A DNA stretch of 8,297 nucleotides from Anaerolineae bacterium. Its GTDB lineage: Bacteria > Chloroflexota > Anaerolineae > Anaerolineales > E44-bin32. The first letter of the stretch is position 1, and every line of letters begins with the position of its first letter. The stretch is from contig JAUVOZ010000086.1 in the NCBI GenBank assembly GCA_030598885.1, positions 1 through 8,297 on the forward strand, written 5' to 3'. Position numbers and translations under genes: made by a program. The notes under the pieces were generated by a model, which was given only the letters and a program-made list of their open reading frames with translations, made no database searches and was not told the origin of the DNA. Positions 1 through 5,728 of the stretch are shown here, piece after piece.

Positions 1-1
1 C

Positions 2-160
2 GAAGCTGTAATCACAGCTGTACGGTCGACTAAAGGACTGCAAGGTTTGATGGGTTATATGGTCTGTAGCGCGATCGGTGATTGCGGAGCTGGTGGAATC
101 CAAATATTCCAAGTTCAGGAAGGTGCGTGGGTTCAGGTCTCGGGTTTCGGCTTAGAATAG
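2..160 (+). CDS. ABC transporter substrate-binding protein, LivJ/LivK type (C-terminal end, cut by window edge)
   Basis: Only the last 52 codons are present, and the reading frame is open to the left edge. The end of the protein reads VRSTKGLQGLMGYMVCSAIG, then DCGAGGIQIFQVQEGAWVQV, and closes at TAG. A short 'x-x-K-x-x-G-x-x-G' helix, a GDCG turn and an I-x-[VI]-[FY]-Q-V-Q strand are typical of the C-terminus of type I periplasmic-binding proteins of the Leu/Ile/Val (HAAT) family. Two cysteines lie seven residues apart (VCSAIGDC) and may form a disulfide outside the membrane; this is inference. The gene stands directly upstream of livH on the same strand, as expected for the solute receptor of this importer. 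Ligand specificity cannot be read because the binding cleft lies in the missing part. A lipoprotein signal cannot be checked for the same reason. Confidence 0.85.
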   Translation, partial: EAVITAVRSTKGLQGLMGYMVCSAIGDCGAGGIQIFQVQEGAWVQVSGFGLE

Positions 161-186
161 CCACTTCTTCACCTGACCTATGATGA

Positions 187-214
187 GACTGGGGTAGAGT
201 ATTCTACCCCAGTC
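187..214 (+). terminator. Perfect 11-bp hairpin between the binding-protein gene and livH
   Basis: GACTGGGGTAG (187-197), a 6-nt loop AGTATT and CTACCCCAGTC (204-214) form a perfect 11-bp stem 26 nt after the binding-protein stop codon. There is no T-run after it (CTCTCACCCT follows), so it is not a textbook intrinsic terminator. It could be a partial terminator or a 3'-end stabiliser that protects the upstream message. Either would raise binding-protein levels over the permease, a common need in ABC importers. The structure is seen; the role is inferred. Confidence 0.6.
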
Positions 215-215
215 C

Positions 216-244
216 TCTCACCCTCATTCCATTGCGATTATAAT
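216..244 (+). promoter_or_regulatory. Possible internal promoter for livHMGF
   Basis: A perfect TATAAT sits at 239-244, about 40 nt before the livH ATG. The hexamer 17 nt upstream (TCTCAC, 216-221) is a poor -35 match, so the support rests on the -10 box alone. Its position just after the 187-214 hairpin would allow the permease genes to be transcribed separately from the binding-protein gene. TATAAT also arises by chance in AT-rich spacers, hence the low score. Confidence 0.3.
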
Positions 245-283
245 ATTGAGTTGAGCAGCAATTAATACGAGAGATCACCTTTG

Positions 284-1375
284 ATGGAAACACTCCCAAA
301 AAAAGGTCCCTACAGACAAGCGCTTGCCGCTATCCGCCGAATAAACCAGAGCAGGATCTTTATCATTTCCTTTGGAATTGTAATAATAATCCTTCTTATC
401 TGGCGTATAGTTGTAGTCGCTAGGCAAACACCCTTCCCTCCCCAATACTGGGCTTTTCAGATCATCAATGGCCTCGTATTGGGTGGAGTTTATGCGCTCG
501 TAGCTTTGGGCTACACGATGGTTTATGGCATCTTATTTATGATCAACTTCGCCCATGGTGAAGTAATGATGATGGGTGGATTTGCTGGCTTTTTTACACT
601 TCAATTATTAACGACCTTAGGCTGGACAGAAGGATCCCCCTATCTTTCCGCCTTATCTATTCTGCTGGTCATTGCGGCCGGGATGATTGTCTCAGTACTT
701 ACTGGGGTGGCTCTGGAGCGTATTGCGTATAGACCTCTAAGAACAGCCCCTCGCTTGGTTCCTCTGATCAGCGCCATCGGCGCTTCTTTCTTCCTGCAAT
801 ATTCTGCATTAAGAATCTTCGGTGTTACCCCTCACAATTACCGTAAACCAGAGTTAATCAGTGGTGGTTGGGCCATTGGAGAGACGGGGATCTTTGTGAC
901 CCGTACGGGAGTGTTCATCTTCGTAACCTCAATCCTGATGATGATTGGTCTCTTCCTCATCGTAAAACGCAGCAAAATGGGGCGCGCAATGCGGGCCGTG
1001 GCTGAGGATAAAGAAATCGCCTCATTAATGGGCGTTGATATCGATAAAGTAATTGCCTTTACCTTTGCTCTCGGTTCAGCACTTGCCGGTGCTGGCGGCG
1101 TAATGTTCGGTTTTCATAATACCGTAATGCGTTTTAACACTGGATTTATCCCTGGTTTAAAAGCCTTCACTGCTGCCGTACTTGGGGGAATTGGCAACAT
1201 CCCTGGAGCAATGTTTGGTTCTTTACTTCTCGGCGTCATAGAAGCTCTAGGACCGAGCGCGCTCGGTGTACCCACAGAGTATAAAGATGTGATCGCATTT
1301 TCCATTCTTGTCCTGGTGCTGATCTTCCGACCTACCGGCTTGCTGGGTGAAGTCTTGACCGAGAAAAAGGCATAA
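284..1375 (+). CDS. livH: Branched-chain amino acid ABC transporter permease LivH
   Basis: This is one of the two membrane subunits of a Liv-type (HAAT family) importer and pairs with LivM to form the translocation path. The family hallmark QIINGLVLGGVYALVALGYT with the following INFAHGE lies at residues 59-92. The cytoplasmic coupling loop that contacts the ATPases (MGRAMRAVAEDKEIASLMGV) is at 232-251. The late glycine-rich segment FTAAVLGGIGNIPGAMFGS is at 295-313. Hydrophobic segments are visible near residues 26-47, 59-88, 97-111, 122-143, 209-228, 254-279, 294-322 and 336-349. The protein is 363 aa from the ATG, against about 308 in E. coli LivH. The extra length is a basic N-terminus plus one added hydrophobic segment (26-47) before the family core. 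I chose ATG 284 over the adjacent TTG 281; a weak GAGAG (269-273) lies upstream of both. It ends 3 nt before livM, so the two are almost certainly translated from one message. Confidence 0.93.
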   Translation: METLPKKGPYRQALAAIRRINQSRIFIISFGIVIIILLIWRIVVVARQTPFPPQYWAFQIINGLVLGGVYALVALGYTMVYGILFMINFAHGEVMMMGGFAGFFTLQLLTTLGWTEGSPYLSALSILLVIAAGMIVSVLTGVALERIAYRPLRTAPRLVPLISAIGASFFLQYSALRIFGVTPHNYRKPELISGGWAIGETGIFVTRTGVFIFVTSILMMIGLFLIVKRSKMGRAMRAVAEDKEIASLMGVDIDKVIAFTFALGSALAGAGGVMFGFHNTVMRFNTGFIPGLKAFTAAVLGGIGNIPGAMFGSLLLGVIEALGPSALGVPTEYKDVIAFSILVLVLIFRPTGLLGEVLTEKKA

Positions 1376-1378
1376 TTA

Positions 1379-3031
1379 ATGTATCTTAAAGACGGCATCC
1401 GCGGCGGTTTGATTACATTTGGCATAATCCTATTCCTCAACTTACTCGGTTTGCCTCTGACCGCTGAAAGCTCGATCGTTCCTATTTTTACCGTCTTGGT
1501 CGGTTTGTTCGCTCTCCTCTTACTTCGCAGTCGAGCAGGCCAGGAACGCAGCCTGCTAAACGCGTCGGTCAACGGATTATTGATTGGCATTATCAACGGT
1601 ATTGGCTTAGTTATCGTTACGTACATCTTCGCTCGCATGCAAGCCAACGCTATTCGGGTAAACCAGGTTTTTGCCCAAATACTCCCCGAACACACTGGTG
1701 CCCTGGCGGGTTTAACCAAGGCGGAAGTATTGGCTGGAGAGAGTATATGGCCTGGTATGACCAAGATCGCGGTCCTGTTCGCAATTGCAGGATTGGTCGG
1801 TGGTGCTTCAATACGATTCTTCACCGAGAAGGGCAGAAAACGAATGGATTCGATTTCTGCCTCGTCTTTTGGCCACTACACGGTTCTCATCCTTCCACTG
1901 GTCTTTTTCGCGCTCTTTTTATCACTGAGAATTAAGGGAGTTAAGATAGGTGGTGCTGAAGAGAACATTCTTGGTTTGCTGCTTATTTTCCTATTCGTCA
2001 GTGCTGCCCTCTTCGCTCTCCGCGCCGCCAGACCAGGCAAGGAGCAAATAGCATTATCTATCGTGTTCCTAATCCTATTGGTCGCTATACCCCAATTAAC
2101 TGACCTGTTCCAGAACGCTGTACTCGGCGCTGTCGCTATTTTCGTTGTCATGGGAGTAGGTTTGAACGTAGTTGTTGGTTACGCAGGTTTGCTCAATCTT
2201 GGATATGTTGCATTCTTCGGAATCGGAGCCTATACGTTTGGATTGCTGTCCGCGCCTGAATCTTATGTTCTGGTAACCTTACCTGCTTTCAATGGAGTTA
2301 CATTTTGGATTGGCCTCCCAATTGCTATCCTAGTAGGTGTAATCACCGGAATCCTGCTCGTAATCCCAGTGCTGAGTATGCGCGGCGACTACCTGGCTAT
2401 CGTAACGTTGGGTTTCGGTGAGATCATTCGTCTGCTTCTGCTCAATCTGCGTGACTACACTGGCGGCCCAGGCGGTGTCCTAAACATTCCATCACCAATC
2501 GTTTTTGGTGTAGATTTTGGTAACCCCAAAGGAATCCTGTATCTCGGCATTATCTTTAGTGGAATTGTTGCTTTTATAACGATCAGATTGAGGGATTCTC
2601 GGCTGGGACGTTCTTGGATTGCATTACGTGAAGACGAGGACGTCGCTCAAGCAATGGGCATCAACCTGGTCGCCGTCAAGCTACTCGCCTTCGCGACCGG
2701 GGCTGCCTTCGCCGCTGGTGCAGGGGCGCTTTATGCCTCAAGGCAGGTCAACATATTCCCCGATAATTTCTCGCTACTTGTGTCAATCGATGTACTCTGT
2801 CTCATCATCATTGGAGGATTAGGAAGCATTGAAGGTATAGTCCTCGGTTCCATCGCACTCATAGGTCTCCCTGAAATACTCCGCTCCGTGAATGAATACC
2901 GCATAGTGGCTTTTGGTGCACTACTGGTGTTGATGATGATCTTGCGTCCTGAAGGATTGCTTCCTTCCGTACGTCATCAACGCGAGCTGCGAGGTGAAGA
3001 AATGACTGAGCCCGTAACATCTTCCGATTGA
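1379..3031 (+). CDS. livM: Branched-chain amino acid ABC transporter permease LivM with a long N-terminal membrane extension
   Basis: This is the second membrane subunit of the importer. The family core starts near residue 245. It includes GVGLNVVVGYAGLLNLGYVA (259-278), then FFGIGAYT, RGDYLAIVTLGFGEIIRLLL (335-354) and TGGPGGVLNIP (361-371). The coupling loop RDSRLGRSWIALREDEDVAQ AMGIN spans 405-429, and IIIGGLGSIEGIVLGS lies at 476-491. It ends in the usual RPEGLLPS (523-530). At 550 aa it is longer than E. coli LivM (about 425). About 240 residues precede the core and hold roughly six or seven hydrophobic segments (near 8-28, 33-50, 62-84, 127-147, 165-184, 196-216, 223-240), plus a polar stretch at 86-125. 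E. coli LivM has a shorter extension, so at least 100 residues here are additional. AAAAAGG (1364-1370) lies 8 nt before the ATG. The stop is 12 nt before the livG ATG. Confidence 0.93.
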   Translation: MYLKDGIRGGLITFGIILFLNLLGLPLTAESSIVPIFTVLVGLFALLLLRSRAGQERSLLNASVNGLLIGIINGIGLVIVTYIFARMQANAIRVNQVFAQILPEHTGALAGLTKAEVLAGESIWPGMTKIAVLFAIAGLVGGASIRFFTEKGRKRMDSISASSFGHYTVLILPLVFFALFLSLRIKGVKIGGAEENILGLLLIFLFVSAALFALRAARPGKEQIALSIVFLILLVAIPQLTDLFQNAVLGAVAIFVVMGVGLNVVVGYAGLLNLGYVAFFGIGAYTFGLLSAPESYVLVTLPAFNGVTFWIGLPIAILVGVITGILLVIPVLSMRGDYLAIVTLGFGEIIRLLLLNLRDYTGGPGGVLNIPSPIVFGVDFGNPKGILYLGIIFSGIVAFITIRLRDSRLGRSWIALREDEDVAQAMGINLVAVKLLAFATGAAFAAGAGALYASRQVNIFPDNFSLLVSIDVLCLIIIGGLGSIEGIVLGSIALIGLPEILRSVNEYRIVAFGALLVLMMILRPEGLLPSVRHQRELRGEEMTEPVTSSD

Positions 3032-3033
3032 GT

Positions 3034-3038
3034 GGGGA
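3034..3038 (+). promoter_or_regulatory. Ribosome-binding site that fixes the livG start
   Basis: GGGGA lies 5 nt upstream of ATG 3044. An in-frame GTG at 3032 would overlap this site and leave no ribosome-binding sequence of its own, so ATG 3044 is the better start. Confidence 0.6.
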
Positions 3039-3043
3039 TACGT

Positions 3044-3841
3044 ATGCCATCTTATTTCGAGATTCGTGGTCTGGTAAAAAGATTCGGCGGCTTGGTTGCC
3101 GTCAATGATTTCGATTTCCAAACCGAACGAGGCTCGATAGTGAGCATTATCGGTCCTAATGGCGCCGGGAAGACGACGGTATTCAACTGCATTACAGGCT
3201 TTTATTCGGTTGACGGCGGTGAGATCAATTTCAATGGAAACCTTCTCAATGGCCGCACTCCCGATCGCATTACCCGCTTTGGTATTTCTCGCACCTATCA
3301 GAACATACGTCTTTTCGCCAACATGACCGGGATGGAGAACATCTTAGTGGGAATGGAACCTCACTTGAGATCCACTTGGTTCGGCGCACTGGTACGCTCA
3401 TCAAGGACGATGGATGAAGAAAAACGAGCACGAGTCGAAGCGATCAGACTCCTCGAATATGTCAACCTGTCGGCTCATACGGATGAGCTGGCAAAGAATT
3501 TTCCCTACGGCGACCAACGCCGGTTGGAAATCGCTCGCGCCCTAGCTAGCCAACCGGATTTGCTGCTCCTCGACGAGCCGACTGCGGGTATGAACATCCG
3601 AGAAAGCGCAGAAACAATGCGTTTAATCCGACGTCTGCGGGATGATTTGGCTATTACTATCATTCTCATCGAACATGACATGCGGGTGGTTATGGGGATC
3701 TCAGAGCGGGTGACCGTACTAGACTATGGCGAAAAGATCGCCGAAGGTACTCCGGAAGAAATCCAAGGCGATCCAAGAGTGATAGAAGCTTATCTCGGCA
3801 AAGGCGTTGCGACTGGCATCACGACCGAGACCTCTACATAA
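3044..3841 (+). CDS. livG: Branched-chain amino acid ABC transporter ATP-binding protein LivG
   Basis: This is one of the two cytoplasmic ATPases that power the LivHM channel; the protein is 265 aa from ATG 3044. Walker A is GPNGAGKTT (37-45), the Q-loop is YQNIRLF around Q86, Walker B is LLLLDEP (173-179), and the H-loop histidine is H211 in IEHDM. The ABC signature is not LSGGQ but FPYGDQRRLEIARAL (about 153-167). This degenerate form is normal for LivG (family consensus PYGxQRRLEIARAL) and separates it from LivF. The C-terminal segment ISERVTVLDYGEKIAEGTPE, followed by IEAYLG, is also typical. The gene sits 12 nt after livM and 19 nt before livF on the same strand, consistent with one transcript. 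Nothing appears truncated. Confidence 0.94.
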   Translation: MPSYFEIRGLVKRFGGLVAVNDFDFQTERGSIVSIIGPNGAGKTTVFNCITGFYSVDGGEINFNGNLLNGRTPDRITRFGISRTYQNIRLFANMTGMENILVGMEPHLRSTWFGALVRSSRTMDEEKRARVEAIRLLEYVNLSAHTDELAKNFPYGDQRRLEIARALASQPDLLLLDEPTAGMNIRESAETMRLIRRLRDDLAITIILIEHDMRVVMGISERVTVLDYGEKIAEGTPEEIQGDPRVIEAYLGKGVATGITTETST

Positions 3842-3860
3842 CACCTCAGGAGTCCTCTGA

Positions 3861-4574
3861 ATGGCACTACTCGAAGTCCGTGATGTTCACAGCTATTACG
3901 GCAACATCCACGCATTAAAAGGTTTATCAATTACCGTTGAAGAAGGTGAAATCGTCACCTTGATCGGTGCTAATGGCGCCGGAAAGACCACCACTTTACG
4001 GACCATTTGCGGAGTCATCAAACCTCGCCAGGGTTCCGTTTCACTTGAAGGAGAGAATCTGGAACCTTTCAAAATCCACGAGATCGTCTACAAAGGGGTT
4101 GCTTTGGTGCCGGAAGGTCGCAGAATCTTCTCTCGGCTTACGGTGTATGAAAATCTGGACATGGGGGCTTACCACCGCATAGATAACGACGGTATTGCAG
4201 AGGACTTCGATCGTGTTTTCGTTCTGTTCCCACGACTCAAAGAGAGACGAAACCAAGTAGCCGGGACACTCAGCGGCGGTGAACAACAAATGCTAGCCAC
4301 AGCTCGAGCCTTGATGGCTCACCCTCGCCTGATGCTTCTGGATGAGCCCTCGATGGGCTTAGCGCCGGTGCTGGTTGAAAGTATTTTCGAGACCATCCAA
4401 GAGATCAATCGTGAAGGAACAACCATTCTCCTGGTGGAGCAGAATGCTCATATGGCACTCCAAGTAGCCCACCGGGGTTATGTCCTGCAGACTGGCGAGA
4501 TTGTCCTGGACGGTACCGCGGAGGCCTTGCGCAACAATCCAATGGTCCAGAAGAGTTATCTTGGAATCGAATAG
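3861..4574 (+). CDS. livF: Branched-chain amino acid ABC transporter ATP-binding protein LivF
   Basis: This is the partner ATPase of LivG, and 237 aa is the normal length for LivF. Walker A is GANGAGKTT (36-44). The family-specific ALVPEGRRIFSRLTVYENL lies at 81-99. A complete ABC signature LSGGEQQ is at 137-143, and Walker B is LMLLDEP (157-163) followed by SMGLAP. At the H-loop the protein has LVEQN with Gln194 where LivG has His, as is usual in LivF. A strong AGGAG (3848-3852) lies 8 nt before the ATG, better than those of the upstream genes. It is the last gene of the run; convergent hairpins follow within 75 nt. Confidence 0.95.
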   Translation: MALLEVRDVHSYYGNIHALKGLSITVEEGEIVTLIGANGAGKTTTLRTICGVIKPRQGSVSLEGENLEPFKIHEIVYKGVALVPEGRRIFSRLTVYENLDMGAYHRIDNDGIAEDFDRVFVLFPRLKERRNQVAGTLSGGEQQMLATARALMAHPRLMLLDEPSMGLAPVLVESIFETIQEINREGTTILLVEQNAHMALQVAHRGYVLQTGEIVLDGTAEALRNNPMVQKSYLGIE

Positions 4575-4601
4575 AAAAAGAAGAATTCTTATTGAATTCT
4601 T
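4575..4601 (-). terminator. Intrinsic terminator for the proC (minus-strand) transcript
   Basis: AAGAATTC (4581-4588), loop TTATT and GAATTCTT (4594-4601) form a perfect 8-bp stem. Read on the minus strand it is followed by CTTTTTCT (complement of 4580-4573), giving the hairpin-plus-T-run form. Read on the plus strand no T-run follows. It therefore fits the end of leftward transcription from proC. It lies beyond the plus-strand terminator, directly against the livF stop. The stem is AT-rich, so its strength is uncertain. Confidence 0.55.
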
Positions 4602-4614
4602 ATGAGGGCTAAAT

Positions 4615-4646
4615 GGTGATGATCAATAATCATCGTCCTTTTGTTT
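4615..4646 (+). terminator. Intrinsic terminator for the liv operon
   Basis: GATGAT (4618-4623), loop CAATA and ATCATC (4629-4634) form a stem that extends by two G-U pairs and one G-C pair (4615-4617 with 4635-4637). It is followed by CTTTTGTTT (4638-4646). It lies 40 nt after the livF stop on the same strand. The stem is AT-rich and modest in strength. Confidence 0.6.
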
Positions 4647-4680
4647 AAAAGCCTTAACTCGAATTGAACTCGTTTATTCA

Positions 4681-5529
4681 CTATTCATCTTCATCTGCCA
4701 GACGCCCCTTCTTTTTTCCCTCCCCCAAAGTCAGTGACCGCTGATATGCCGCCCAGATCGCTCTGGAAAGCGCGGTTCGGAAACCCGCTCTCTCGAGGAA
4801 GTAAAGGGCTTCCGCTGATGTTCCGCCGGGTGAGGTCACCTGATTTCGCAGACGGGCTAGATGATCTGGCGCTTGGCGAACATATTCCACCGAGCCGCGC
4901 AATGTTTGTATAACTAATTTCTCAGCGACATACCGGGGAAAACCCAGATGGACCCCGGCATCGACCATCGCCTCCAAAAAGAGAAAAACATAGGCCGGAC
5001 CGGTCCCTGAGAGAGCAGTCGCCATGTCGAGGTAATCCTCGTCATCAACCCAGATTTCTTCTCCCAACGCGGTTAGTATCGTACGGGCATATTCAAGCTG
5101 CTCCTCACTAACCGCTTCCGACGCCGTCCACACCGTAATCCCTTCACCGATTTGAGCCGGCGTGTTCGGCATCGAACGGACAATAGCCTTATGGTCCAGT
5201 CCCTGCTCGATGGTGTCAATTTTAGCTCCGGCGACGATGGACAACACCAGTGCCTCTGGAGGGATTAAACCCCGCAAATCAGAAATAACAGCCGCGAGCA
5301 TCTGAGGTTTAACCGAGAGCACGACTATGCCGGCTTCCTTTAGAGCTTCTCTATTATCTGTCGTCACCCCAACACCATATTTTTCGCTCAGATAGTCACC
5401 CCGCTCCACCCGGGGTCCGGAGGCGACAATACAATCGGCTGATGTCACTTCTTGACGGAGTAGTCCGGTGATCATGGCCTCAGCCATAATACCCGACCCG
5501 ATAAAAGCAATTCTGGTATCAACTAACAT
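4681..5529 (-). CDS. proC: Pyrroline-5-carboxylate reductase
   Basis: ProC reduces delta1-pyrroline-5-carboxylate to L-proline with NAD(P)H in the cytosol, the last step of proline synthesis. The protein is 282 aa, slightly longer than the usual 265-275. The N-terminal Rossmann motif is IAFIGSGIMAEAM (7-19). VVLSVKPQ lies at 69-76 and the substrate-side RSMPNTPAQIGEG at 118-130. The C-terminal dimer/active-site region has ALSGTGPAYVF (172-182) and the family signature VTSPGGTSAEAL (231-242). The tail (GKKKGRLADEDE) is charged and not conserved. On the minus strand GGGGAAGGG sits a few nt upstream of the ATG and supports the start. The gene converges with livF and diverges from the cyclodeaminase-family gene. 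All core motifs are intact. Confidence 0.96.
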   Translation of the reverse strand: MLVDTRIAFIGSGIMAEAMITGLLRQEVTSADCIVASGPRVERGDYLSEKYGVGVTTDNREALKEAGIVVLSVKPQMLAAVISDLRGLIPPEALVLSIVAGAKIDTIEQGLDHKAIVRSMPNTPAQIGEGITVWTASEAVSEEQLEYARTILTALGEEIWVDDEDYLDMATALSGTGPAYVFLFLEAMVDAGVHLGFPRYVAEKLVIQTLRGSVEYVRQAPDHLARLRNQVTSPGGTSAEALYFLERAGFRTALSRAIWAAYQRSLTLGEGKKKGRLADEDE

Positions 5530-5543
5530 AGCACCCTTCCCCG

Positions 5544-5600
5544 ACTATTGTGATCGCACTGATAATGTCAACAATCTATCATAGGTTTCGAAGTTGTCAA
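5544..5600 (-). promoter_or_regulatory. Candidate tandem promoters for proC
   Basis: Reading leftward there are two perfect TTGACA boxes, at 5600-5595 and 5571-5566. The first has TAGATT 16 nt downstream (5578-5573, 4 of 6 to consensus) and would give a leader of about 35-40 nt. The second has AATAGT 16 nt downstream (5549-5544, 4 of 6) and would give a very short leader that starts at the ribosome-binding site. The first is the more plausible promoter. Two exact -35 boxes 29 nt apart are unlikely to be chance alone, but the -10 boxes are mediocre. Confidence 0.45.
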
Positions 5601-5603
5601 GAA

Positions 5604-5622
5604 GTTAGTTCGCTTCACTAAT
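5604..5622. promoter_or_regulatory. Short dyad between the divergent promoters
   Basis: GTTAGT (5604-5609), TCGCTTC, ACTAAT (5617-5622) is a 6-bp inverted repeat with one G-U pair if transcribed. It lies between the proC -35 box and the presumed promoter of the rightward gene, where an operator for divergent control would sit. A dyad this short can be chance. Confidence 0.2.
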
Positions 5623-5657
5623 GTAGTTCATCTTCCTTTTGGTTTTGTAATACAGAA

Positions 5658-5663
5658 TATAAT
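5658..5663 (+). promoter_or_regulatory. Candidate -10 box for the cyclodeaminase-family gene
   Basis: A perfect TATAAT lies 65 nt upstream of ATG 5729. The region 16-18 nt before it (TTCCTTTTGG) has no good TTGACA match. Transcription from here would start near 5670 and give a leader of about 60 nt. Confidence 0.35.
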
Positions 5664-5718
5664 AAGCATACTTGATCAGGACTCGGATAATATTGGTAGA
5701 ATTAATTCATTCCCGGAT

Positions 5719-5722
5719 AGGA
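5719..5722 (+). promoter_or_regulatory. Ribosome-binding site fixing the start of the cyclodeaminase-family gene
   Basis: AGGA lies 6 nt before ATG 5729. The frame stays open upstream to a TTG at 5672, but the family N-terminus (M-x-[IV]-x-[VL]-L-[ST]-x-x-[DE]-[IV]) begins exactly at ATG 5729. Confidence 0.6.
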
Positions 5723-5728
5723 TCCCCG

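Noticed and set aside
161..283. Riboswitch or T-box leader before livH
   Set aside because: The gap is only 123 bp, with one simple hairpin. I see no T-box sequence, specifier arrangement or known riboswitch core.
1114..1824. Long open frame on the minus strand across the livH-livM junction
   Set aside because: It lies opposite two clear permease genes. Its translation is rich in Pro, Arg, Ser and Thr, as expected of an antisense shadow, and shows no recognisable motif.
3032..3043. GTG at 3032 as the livG start
   Set aside because: It overlaps the GGGGA ribosome-binding site that serves ATG 3044, and LivG proteins do not need the extra four residues.
5672..5728. TTG at 5672 as the start of the cyclodeaminase-family gene
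   Set aside because: It lies at or next to the predicted transcript start. The 19 extra residues are not family-like, while ATG 5729 has a proper AGGA.
5530..5728. Small gene in the proC divergent spacer
   Set aside because: No frame of useful length has both a start and a ribosome-binding site; the AT-rich promoter-like sequence explains the region.
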